Shown here one piece after another: positions 1 to 6,406 of a DNA stretch of 31,729 nt. The translations under genes and the position numbers were made by a program. Within the stretch, counting starts at the first letter, position 1. Each line of letters begins with the position of its first letter. The stretch comes from JBBSMX01 sp038232935 (GTDB taxonomy: Bacteria > Bacteroidota > Rhodothermia > Rhodothermales > JANQRZ01): positions 1-31,729 of the forward strand of contig JBBSMX010000036.1 in assembly GCA_038232935.1 (NCBI GenBank), read 5' to 3'. The notes under the pieces were generated by a model. That model did no database searches and was not told the origin of the DNA. It saw only the letters and a list, made by a program, of their open reading frames with translations.

Positions 1-117
1 AAGATGGCCGTGGTGGGGGCCTCGATGCGGAAGTTGCTGCATATCTGCTTGCATATCTGCTATGGGGTGCTCACGAGCGGGCGACCGTTTGATGCTTCGC
101 TGCATCCCGCCTCTTGA
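1..117 (+). mobile_element. IS110-family transposase, C-terminal end (partial)
   Basis: An open frame enters from the left edge and stops with TGA at 115-117, giving 38 residues. The segments KMAVVGASMRKLLHIC and YGVLTSGRPFD resemble the extreme C-terminus of IS110/IS1111-type (DEDD plus Transposase_20) transposases, where the pattern GAxMRKLLHxxYGVLKxGxPFD is common. That is recognition by eye. The rest of the transposase lies outside the window. A 12-bp unit is repeated in tandem at 39-50 and 51-62 (11 of 12 bases identical), adding four residues (HICL/HICY) in the most conserved helix, so this copy may be inactive. The stretch from 118 to 157 should contain the element's right end, but I cannot place it. 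Confidence 0.7.
39..62. repeat. 12-bp tandem duplication in the transposase end
   Basis: Two adjacent copies of GCATATCTGCTT/A (39-50 and 51-62) differ only in the last base. The duplication is in frame. Confidence 0.85.
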
Positions 118-157
118 CTTTCTCCATCACAGCATCTCTTAACCCTTCACCCTTTAA

Positions 158-997
158 TCAGTAGCTCTCATCGGAGGTGGGGAACGTTCCCTCGCGCACG
201 TCCTCGATATACGCCGCGACGGCGTCGTGGGCGATGTCGGCGAGGTCGGAGTAGCGGCGGACGAAGCGGGGATGGAAGTCCTTCGTCAGCCCGAGCATGT
301 CGTGGGTGACGAGGACCTGCCCGCTGCACGCCGGCCCGGCCCCGATCCCGATCGTGGGGATGGAGACCGACTCCGTGACCTCGGCGGCGAGGGCGGCGGG
401 GATCTTTTCGAGGACGATACCGAAGCAGCCGGCTTCCTCCAACAGCTTCGCGTCGCGGCGAACCTGGTCCGCCTCTTCCTCTTCGCGGGCGCGGACGCGG
501 TACGTCCCAAACTTGTAGATGCTCTGCGGCGTGAGGCCGAGATGGCCCATGACCGGGATCCCTGCCGAGAGGATGCGCTCGACGGCTTCGAGCGCGACGG
601 CCCCCCCTTCGAGCTTGACGGCGTGCGCGCCCGTCTCCTTCATCACGCGGATCGCCGAGACGAGCGCCTCCTTCGAATTGCCCTGGTAGGTCCCGAACGG
701 GAGGTCCACAACGACGAGCGCCCGCGCCACGCCGCGCACGACGCATTGCGCATGGTAGATCATGTGTTCGAGCGTGATCGGCAGTGTCGTCTCGTTCCCG
801 GCCATCACGTTCGAAGCCGAGTCCCCGACGAGAAGCACGTCAATGCCGGCACCGTCGAGGATGCGGGCGCTCGTGAAGTCGTAGGCCGTCAGCATGGCGA
901 TGCGCGTGCCGGCGCGGCGCATCTCGTGCAACGTCTGCGTGGTGACCCGCTTGGTGCGGTCTTCGAGCGTGGTGACGGAGGCGAGTTGGGTGCTCAT
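158..997 (-). CDS. panB: 3-methyl-2-oxobutanoate hydroxymethyltransferase
   Basis: Ketopantoate hydroxymethyltransferase transfers a hydroxymethyl group from methylene-tetrahydrofolate to 2-oxoisovalerate, the first committed step of pantothenate (coenzyme A) synthesis in the cytoplasm. The 279-residue product has the family hallmarks LTAYDFTSA, LLVGDSASNV, VVDLPFGTYQ, AVKLEGG, GHLGLTPQS and PTIGIGAG. D59, D98 and E130 match the Mg-binding Asp/Asp/Glu set of the family. Start: the ATG at 995-997 (MSTQLAS) is preferred. The frame stays open upstream but there encodes only a heptanucleotide repeat, giving the low-complexity peptide FRLPSSVFRLPSS. Length is close to the usual 260-280. It is the last minus-strand gene of the cluster and is separated from the ompH pair by a terminator, so it probably has its own promoter. 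Confidence 0.95.
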   Translation of the reverse strand: MSTQLASVTTLEDRTKRVTTQTLHEMRRAGTRIAMLTAYDFTSARILDGAGIDVLLVGDSASNVMAGNETTLPITLEHMIYHAQCVVRGVARALVVVDLPFGTYQGNSKEALVSAIRVMKETGAHAVKLEGGAVALEAVERILSAGIPVMGHLGLTPQSIYKFGTYRVRAREEEEADQVRRDAKLLEEAGCFGIVLEKIPAALAAEVTESVSIPTIGIGAGPACSGQVLVTHDMLGLTKDFHPRFVRRYSDLADIAHDAVAAYIEDVREGTFPTSDESY

Positions 998-1003
998 CGG
1001 TTC

Positions 1004-1045
1004 AGAGGACGGAAGACGGAAGACGGAAGACGGAAGACGGAAAGG
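1004..1045. repeat. heptanucleotide tandem repeat upstream of panB
   Basis: Four exact copies of GGAAGAC (plus strand, 1011-1038) are flanked by the related units AGAGGAC (1004-1010) and GGAAAGG (1039-1045). On the coding strand of panB the tract reads GTCTTCC repeated and ends 6 nt before the ATG, so it would lie in the 5' untranslated leader. It is the most regular of several 7-nt-phased tracts in this window. Confidence 0.95.
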
Positions 1046-1059
1046 TAGGACAGCCTTCC

Positions 1060-1066
1060 CCAACTA
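1060..1066 (-). promoter_or_regulatory. possible -7 element for panB
   Basis: On the minus strand the sequence GATAGTTGGGG occurs between the ompH terminator and the heptad tract, 62 nt before the panB ATG. It resembles GATAGTTTGGGG upstream of mscL at 23326-23332. No convincing -33 TTG is visible, so this is weak. Confidence 0.25.
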
Positions 1067-1095
1067 TCCTCCGACTTTTGCCCGCCGTCTCCGAA

Positions 1096-1128
1096 CGAAA
1101 AAGGCCCCTGCCGTTGCCGGCAGAGGCC
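1096..1128 (-). terminator. Rho-independent terminator after the skp/ompH pair
   Basis: Minus strand: GGCCTCTGCCG, loop GCAA, CGGCAGGGGCC, then TTTTT. The 11-bp stem has one G-T pair. It lies 24 nt after the stop codon of the ompH gene ending at 1152 and separates that transcription unit from panB. Confidence 0.85.
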
Positions 1129-1151
1129 CTGAGCGATGCTGTTCGCCGAGG

Positions 1152-1727
1152 TCAGTTCCCGCCCGAGCTCTGCGTCATGCTGATGCCGAGCTTGCTCATC
1201 ACCTCAGCCGTGACGTCGACGGTCTGCGTCTCGCTGGCGAAGAGGATGACGGGCTCGGTCGAGACGCGGCTCGACAGGACGAGGGTGAGCCCACGAGCCT
1301 TGGCGACTTCGTCGATGGCCGATTGGAGCTGCTCGAGGAGCGGCTGGAGGAGTTCGTTCTGCCGGGTGTCGAGCGCCTTGAGGCGGCGCTGCTGGTCCTG
1401 CTGGAGATCGGTCTGGAGCTGGACGATCTCCTGCTCCCGCGTCTGCCGGGCCTCGGGCGAGAGCACCCCGCTCTGGTCCTGATACGCGGCGAACTTCTCC
1501 TGGATGTCCTGCTCCTTCGCGGCGAGCTCTTTCTGATCGTTCTGCGCCTGCGTCTGGAGCTGCTGCTGGAGGTTGCGGTACTCCGGCATCTGCACGATGA
1601 TCAGCTCGTAGTCGGTGTAGCCGATCTTAGGCGTGGTCTGGGCCTGGACCTCGGGGGCCACAGCGAAAGCGGCAACAAAAAGCACGGCGAGGGCCGCGGT
1701 AAAAGCAAGTCGGTTGAGCACGGTCAT
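1152..1727 (-). CDS. OmpH/Skp-family periplasmic chaperone (copy 1)
   Basis: The 191-residue product has a signal peptide (residues 1 to about 28, ending VAPEVQAQ) followed by IGYTDYELI and a long, charged, Gln/Glu-rich helical stretch (about residues 48-130) of the kind that forms the tentacle hairpin of Skp. The C-terminal part (LVLSSRV, DVTAEVM) matches the small beta-strand body. Skp trimers hold unfolded outer-membrane proteins in the periplasm and pass them to BamA. It is the second of two tandem paralogues placed directly after bamA, the usual bamA-skp order. The gap to the preceding ompH gene is 65 nt and a terminator follows. The ATG at 1725-1727 is chosen because it starts the signal peptide; the frame runs further upstream without recognisable sequence. 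Confidence 0.88.
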   Translation of the reverse strand: MTVLNRLAFTAALAVLFVAAFAVAPEVQAQTTPKIGYTDYELIIVQMPEYRNLQQQLQTQAQNDQKELAAKEQDIQEKFAAYQDQSGVLSPEARQTREQEIVQLQTDLQQDQQRRLKALDTRQNELLQPLLEQLQSAIDEVAKARGLTLVLSSRVSTEPVILFASETQTVDVTAEVMSKLGISMTQSSGGN

Positions 1728-1792
1728 GGGGTCGTTGTGATGGTGAGGGTAGAGACGCCCCGGCGGGACGCCTATACGGGTACGGAGAGCGG

Positions 1793-2320
1793 TCAGCCCC
1801 CGGCGCGGGAATCGATCCCGAGTTCCTCTAGGACGAGGTCCGAGATGTCGAGTTGAGGCCGGGCGTAGAGGAAGAGGAAGTCCCCGCTCTTGTCGAATAC
1901 GTAGTCGTAGTCTTCGGATTGCGCCACCTCTTCGATGGCGGCGAGAACGCGCTCCTGCACGGGCCGCATCTGACGTTGCTGCTCGCGGAAGAGCTCCCCT
2001 TCCGGGCCGAAGCGCTGCGTCCGCTTGGCGGCGAGCTCCTGCTCCTTCGCCGCGATCTCCGCCCGCTTGCGCTCGCGTTCCGTCTCGGTGAAAAGCAACT
2101 CCCGCGCCTCGAAGTCCCTGGCGAGCGCGTCGGCCTCCCGCTGGAGCTCGTCCAGTTCGGTCTGCCACTGCTGCGCGAGCCGGTCCAGATTCGCCTGTAC
2201 GGTACGATACTCCGTGATTTGCTGGAGCACCGCCTCGGAGTCGATGTACGCGATGCGCTGCTGGGCCGCCACCGGGGCAGCCGCGAGCAGCGTCAGCAGC
2301 AGGATCGAACACAGGCGCAT
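1793..2320 (-). CDS. OmpH/Skp-family periplasmic chaperone (copy 2)
   Basis: The 175-residue product has a short signal peptide (MRLCSILLLTLLAAAPVAAQ), then RIAYIDSEAVLQQ, which is the typical IxxVDxxxVL opening of OmpH proteins. A strongly charged coiled-coil hairpin (about 40-125) and a conserved end (YDYVFDKSGDFLFL) follow; the Y-x-x-V-x-D/N-K-S/T pattern is a family marker. It is a diverged tandem paralogue of the gene at 1152-1727. Such pairs after bamA are common in Bacteroidota and may have different clients; that division is inference. Start ATG is at 2318-2320. A longer frame reaches into bamA, but the leader there is a 7-nt repeat tract and the signal peptide fixes the start. Confidence 0.88.
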   Translation of the reverse strand: MRLCSILLLTLLAAAPVAAQQRIAYIDSEAVLQQITEYRTVQANLDRLAQQWQTELDELQREADALARDFEARELLFTETERERKRAEIAAKEQELAAKRTQRFGPEGELFREQQRQMRPVQERVLAAIEEVAQSEDYDYVFDKSGDFLFLYARPQLDISDLVLEELGIDSRAGG

Positions 2321-2327
2321 GGTGTGG

Positions 2328-2362
2328 TGGTTTCTGGTTTCTGGTGTCTTATTTCCGGTACG
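2328..2362. repeat. 7-nt-phased tract upstream of the second ompH gene
   Basis: Plus-strand units in one phase: TGGTTTC, TGGTTTC, TGGTGTC, TTATTTC, CGGTACG. On the coding strand the tract ends 7 nt before the ATG at 2320. It lies in the 91-nt gap between bamA and ompH. The sequence differs from the panB tract, but the period and position match. Confidence 0.8.
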
Positions 2363-2411
2363 GTCGCGCTCGCCCAAGATAGAGACGAGGGACGCGCAAC
2401 CGACGACTCGG

Positions 2412-4949
2412 TCATCCACCGCCGAGCGAGAACTGGAAGCGCCAGCGCGGGTCCACCTCGATCAGCGTCCCGCCCCGGAAGTCCTGGAAGGAGTCGATCT
2501 GGTAGCCGTAGTTGAGGTCGATCAGGCCGAGGAACGGGAGGAACAGCTTGGCCCCGAACCCGGCCGAGCGGTAGAGCTTGAACGGGTTGTAGTCGCGGAA
2601 GCTGTTGTAGGTGTTCGCGGCGTCCACGAACGCGTAGGGCGCGGCTGTGAACTGCGGCGTCTGGATCGCCACGATGCGGGCCTCCATCGAGTACTTGTTC
2701 AGGATCCGCCCGCCGACGCGCTGCCCGTTCTGGATGGGCGTGATGGCGAGCGTGGGGTAGCCGCGCATGTAGATGATGTCCTTGCCGTAGCCCTGGAACG
2801 TGCTCTGCGCCTCCAGGGGCGAGCCGCCGACGAGGTAGCGCTGGAATTCGACCTCGTCGCCGTTGAGCGAGCCGATGTATCCGAAGTCGCCGCTGAAGTC
2901 GAGCGCGAGGCGACCCACGATGGGCGTCACCCACCGCGTCTGGAACTCCTCCTTGTGGTACTGGATGAAGTCGGGGAGCGGGGCCGCGACCTCAGCCGAG
3001 AGGAGAAGGCTGGAGCCGAGCGTCGGGAATTGCGGCGAGTCGAACGAGTTGCGCGTGAGGCTCTGCTTGACGGTGAGTTCCTGGCTGAGCCCCTCCGGCA
3101 GCCGGTAGCTCCGGCTGAGCGATTCCCCGTTGATGCTGTAGAGCCGGTAGCTGAGGTCGGTGCCGGTCTGGAAGAAATCGTCCGGCCACTTGAGTCCCTG
3201 CCGGTAGAACAGGCGAGCGCCGAAGGTCGAGAAGCTCAGATCCTCCGCCGTGCTGGTCGGGTCGTCGAGCCCGACGATGCTGCGGTTGTTCGTGAAGTCG
3301 CGGTAGGTGTACGTGAGCGAGCCGCCGACGGGCGTGTTGCGCCCACGGAACCACGGCTCGGTGAACGTCACGGAGTAGCTCTGGTAGCGGAGCCCGCTCG
3401 TCTGCACCGAGAGCGCGAGCTGCTGCCCATCGCCGGAGGGGACGGGCCGCCACGCGCCCCCGTTGAAGAGGTTCTGGATCGAGAAGTTGTTGAAAGCCAC
3501 GCGGGCTTGGAGGATCAGGCCGTAGCCGCCGCCGCCCCAGCCGCCGGAGAGCTCGAGCTGGTCGCCACCGGTCTCGACGAGGTTGTACGTGAGGTTGACC
3601 ACCTTCGCCTCCTCGTCGATGGAGACGCGCGGGCCTTCGGCGAGCTTCTGCTGGTCGAAGTAGCCGAGCTGGATGAGCTCGCGGATCGAGCGCTCGATGG
3701 CCTGCCGGCTGTAGGTCTGGCCGGGGACCGTCCGGATCTGGCGGCGGATGACGTGCTCCTTCGTCCGCGTGTTGCCCTTGATCGTCACCTCGCCGAACTC
3801 GTACACATCGCCCTCGTCGATCTCGAACGTGATGTCGAGCGAGTCGCCGGTGGCCTCGGTGATCTTGGGCTGGATGTTGAAGCGGAGGTAGCCCCGGTCG
3901 GAGTAGAGCGAGGTAATGTCCGAGTGCTGGGGGTTGTAGTAGAGCGTGCGTTCGAGCTTGGAGCGGTTGTAGGCCTCGCCGCGCTCGACGGCGAGGGCCT
4001 GCCGGAGCTGCTCGTCGGTGTACTCAACGTTGCCTTCGAAGGCAACGTCGCGGATGTGGTACTGCGGCCCCTCCTCCACCTGGATGTCCACGACGAGGTC
4101 GGGCTCGTCGCCACTCGTGTCGAGGTAAACGGAGTCCTGGAGGATGCGGGCGCTGTAGTAGCCGTGGTCGTTGTAGTAGGCGATGAGGTTCTGCTTGTCC
4201 TCTTCGAACCCCTGCCGGTCGAAGGTGGACGCGCCCCAGAAGCGCCACCAGCGGTCCTCGGGCGTGTTCTTCAGCCGCTTACGCAGCTTCTTGTCGCTGA
4301 ACGCCTGGTTCCCCTCAAAGTCCACGTTGCCGACCTCGACCTTCCGGCCCCGGTGGATGTCGAAGGTCACGACGGTGTTGCCCTCCGCTGTCTGCTGCTG
4401 CTGCATGTCGATCGTGACGAGGCGGAACCCCTTGTCGGCGAAGTATTCCTCGATGATCTGCTCGGCGCGCTCGATGTCGGCGGGGCGGAGCGCCTGGCCG
4501 CGCAGGAGCGGGACCTTCTTCTTGAGCTCGTCCCGGTCGCCGCCTTTGATCCCCTCAAACTTCACCTCACTGAGGCGCGACACCTCCTCCACCCGGACGG
4601 TGAGGAACACGCCGTCGCCGACGAACCGGTCGGCCATCACGTCCACGTCGATGAAGTTACCGAGCTCGTAAAGCCGGCGGATGGCGTCGGAGATGGCCTG
4701 GTCGCCGGGGAGCGTGACCTGCTGCCCGACCTTCAGCCCGCTGGACGAGAGCACGAACTGCCGCGCTTCCTCGTCCGTGACGCCCTCGACCGAGACGCCG
4801 AGCACGGCGTAGGACGCGGGCGCGGACGCCTGCGCGAGCGGCTGGGCGGAAGGCTGCGTGAGCCCCTGCGCCTGCACGGGCAAAGCCGCCGCCATCGCCA
4901 GCAGCGCGCAGAGAAGGAGGGGCAGTCTGGTCAACGACGGATGCATCAT
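2412..4949 (-). CDS. bamA: Outer-membrane protein assembly factor BamA
   Basis: BamA is the core of the beta-barrel assembly machine in the outer membrane. The 845-residue product has a signal peptide (to about residue 28, PVQAQ), an Ala/Gln/Pro-rich spacer, then about five POTRA domains. These are visible from repeated phrases such as IRRLYELGNF, VEVGNVDFEGN, RDVAFEGNVEYTDEQL, FGEVTIKGNTRTKEHVIRRQI and IRELIQLGYF. The rest (about 440-845) is the Omp85 barrel; YMRGYP is the likely equivalent of the conserved loop-6 VRGF motif. The last residues are FSLGGG rather than ending in an aromatic, so the C-terminal beta-signal is atypical. Both MMHP and MHP starts are possible. Neighbours are uppS upstream (139-nt gap) and two skp genes downstream. 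Confidence 0.95.
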   Translation of the reverse strand: MMHPSLTRLPLLLCALLAMAAALPVQAQGLTQPSAQPLAQASAPASYAVLGVSVEGVTDEEARQFVLSSSGLKVGQQVTLPGDQAISDAIRRLYELGNFIDVDVMADRFVGDGVFLTVRVEEVSRLSEVKFEGIKGGDRDELKKKVPLLRGQALRPADIERAEQIIEEYFADKGFRLVTIDMQQQQTAEGNTVVTFDIHRGRKVEVGNVDFEGNQAFSDKKLRKRLKNTPEDRWWRFWGASTFDRQGFEEDKQNLIAYYNDHGYYSARILQDSVYLDTSGDEPDLVVDIQVEEGPQYHIRDVAFEGNVEYTDEQLRQALAVERGEAYNRSKLERTLYYNPQHSDITSLYSDRGYLRFNIQPKITEATGDSLDITFEIDEGDVYEFGEVTIKGNTRTKEHVIRRQIRTVPGQTYSRQAIERSIRELIQLGYFDQQKLAEGPRVSIDEEAKVVNLTYNLVETGGDQLELSGGWGGGGYGLILQARVAFNNFSIQNLFNGGAWRPVPSGDGQQLALSVQTSGLRYQSYSVTFTEPWFRGRNTPVGGSLTYTYRDFTNNRSIVGLDDPTSTAEDLSFSTFGARLFYRQGLKWPDDFFQTGTDLSYRLYSINGESLSRSYRLPEGLSQELTVKQSLTRNSFDSPQFPTLGSSLLLSAEVAAPLPDFIQYHKEEFQTRWVTPIVGRLALDFSGDFGYIGSLNGDEVEFQRYLVGGSPLEAQSTFQGYGKDIIYMRGYPTLAITPIQNGQRVGGRILNKYSMEARIVAIQTPQFTAAPYAFVDAANTYNSFRDYNPFKLYRSAGFGAKLFLPFLGLIDLNYGYQIDSFQDFRGGTLIEVDPRWRFQFSLGGG

Positions 4950-5088
4950 AACGGGGGGATCAACACGGAGTTCGGCGAACGCGGGCAGGGTGGCGGGAAA
5001 CGGTCGAGCAGGGTGGGCAGGGTGCGTCAGTTGCGGCTACGAACGCCGTCCGGCGCGGGGTTATTGCGTGAGAACGGCGTGCCCCGGG

Positions 5089-5916
5089 CTACCTCCCGAC
5101 GCGGCTCTCGTCCGGTTGCACGCGGCCGAACCGTCGCTCGCGGTTCTGGTAGTCTTCGATGGCGGTGTAGAGGGCGTCGCGGCGGAAGGCGGGCCAGAAC
5201 AGCTCGGTGACGTGGATCTCGGTGTAGGCCAGTTGCCAGAGCAGGAAGTTGGAGACGCGCACGTCGCCGCCGGTGCGGACGAGCAGGTCGGGGTCGGGCA
5301 TCCCCGCCGTGGTGAGGCGGGCGGCGACGGCGTCCTCGTCTACCTCGGCCGGATCGAGCCGGCCGGCGGCAACCTCTTCGGCGATCAGCCGGGCGGCGCG
5401 GGCGAGCTCCCAGCGCCCGCTGTACGAGAGGGCGAGGTTCAGCGTCATCCGCGTGTTATGCCGCGTCAGCTCTTCCGCCTCGCGCATCTCGGCGGCGGCC
5501 CGCTTCGGGAGCCGGTCGAGCTCGCCGAGCGTCAGCACGCGGATGTTGTTCTCCTGCAACCGGCTCACCTCGCGGCGGATCGTGCGGACGAGCAGCTCCA
5601 TCAGCGCGACAACCTCCGTCGGCGGGCGCTGCCAGTTCTCGGTCGAGAACGTGTAGAGCGTGAGGTGGCGGACGCCGATCTGCGCGCACGCTTCGGTGAT
5701 GTCGCGGACGGACTCGACGCCCTCGCGGTGGCCGGCGACGCGGCTCTGCCCCTGCTGTTTCGCCCAGCGCCCGTTGCCATCCATGATGGCGGCGATGTGC
5801 ACGGGGATCTCGCCGCGCGCCTGCAGCGCCCGCTGGCGCGCGGCGTCGGCGTCAGTCTGGGGCTGCTTGGTAAGGGAAACGGTCGGCACGAGAGGGACAG
5901 ATAGCGCTGAGGGCAT
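5089..5916 (-). CDS. uppS: Isoprenyl transferase (undecaprenyl diphosphate synthase)
   Basis: This cis-prenyltransferase condenses isopentenyl diphosphate units onto farnesyl diphosphate to make the C55 carrier for peptidoglycan and O-antigen. Signatures in the 275-residue product: IMDGNGRWAK (catalytic Asp about residue 46), GHREGVE, TLYTFSTENWQRP, LLVRTGGDVRVSNFLLWQ and TEIHVTELFWPAF. The substrate-binding Arg in RTGG is present, while the usual RxSNFLxWQ reads RVSNFLLWQ. Start: ATG at 5914-5916 (MPSALSV). The N-terminal 35 or so residues are a non-conserved extension, so a later start cannot be excluded. In many bacteria uppS is followed by cdsA, dxr and rseP; here cdsA is absent from the window, and dxr-rseP lies upstream beyond an inserted segment. 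Confidence 0.95.
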   Translation of the reverse strand: MPSALSVPLVPTVSLTKQPQTDADAARQRALQARGEIPVHIAAIMDGNGRWAKQQGQSRVAGHREGVESVRDITEACAQIGVRHLTLYTFSTENWQRPPTEVVALMELLVRTIRREVSRLQENNIRVLTLGELDRLPKRAAAEMREAEELTRHNTRMTLNLALSYSGRWELARAARLIAEEVAAGRLDPAEVDEDAVAARLTTAGMPDPDLLVRTGGDVRVSNFLLWQLAYTEIHVTELFWPAFRRDALYTAIEDYQNRERRFGRVQPDESRVGR

Positions 5917-6406
5917 CCTTTTAAGGTACAGCCCCCCTACACCCTGTCGCGTGAAAATCGGGTCGAAAGCTGATGCCATCGAGCGCTTCGGCGGTTCCCG
6001 CCGAGCTAGAGAACCGTACCCCTTCGCTGATCCAATGCCGCCCCTTTATCATCGCCAGGATCATGGAGCATACTTGATTAAATTTACTGAGTTTAGCCAC
6101 CCGTATTGCGCATCGTATTCGGCCTGCCCTACAATCCGGTATTCATCCCCTTCACCACTCGATCAGGCTCCATCCTCGGGCTCCTGCCCCCGTCGCGCAG
6201 CGCGGACGGCCCGCACTCGGCCGATCTGATCGCTTATCCCTTCGACCCCGGGGCCGCGACCTCCGGCGCCGGCCCAAGGCACCGTGGGAACGGAACGGGC
6301 GGAGGGCACCCGCTCGACGTGGCGGAGCCCCAGCAGATCCCTGTCCGATCATCCGCCAACCCTCTCATCCACCAACCCTCCGTATGCGGCTCTGGGGAGC
6401 CCTCTC
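5917..6406. other. 490-bp gap between uppS and the plus-strand membrane protein gene
   Basis: No convincing gene. It contains a small hairpin (TCGGCGG, loop TTC, CCGCCGA, about 5989-6005) and a locally AT-rich stretch around 6073-6095 with TAAATTTA, which could be a -7 element for the downstream gene but would leave a leader of over 300 nt. Reading frames here lack family features. Confidence 0.4.

Noticed and set aside
1004..1045. CRISPR array at the panB tract
   Set aside because: The unit is 7 bp with no spacers; no cas gene is near.
2025..5210. A very long plus-strand open frame (over 1000 codons) opposite bamA and uppS
   Set aside because: It is the antisense of bamA, uppS and ompH and has a valine/glutamate/leucine-rich, motif-free composition typical of GC-rich shadows.
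5989..6005. Terminator of uppS or of the plus-strand gene
   Set aside because: The 7-bp hairpin has no T-run and lies upstream of uppS, so it cannot serve as its terminator.
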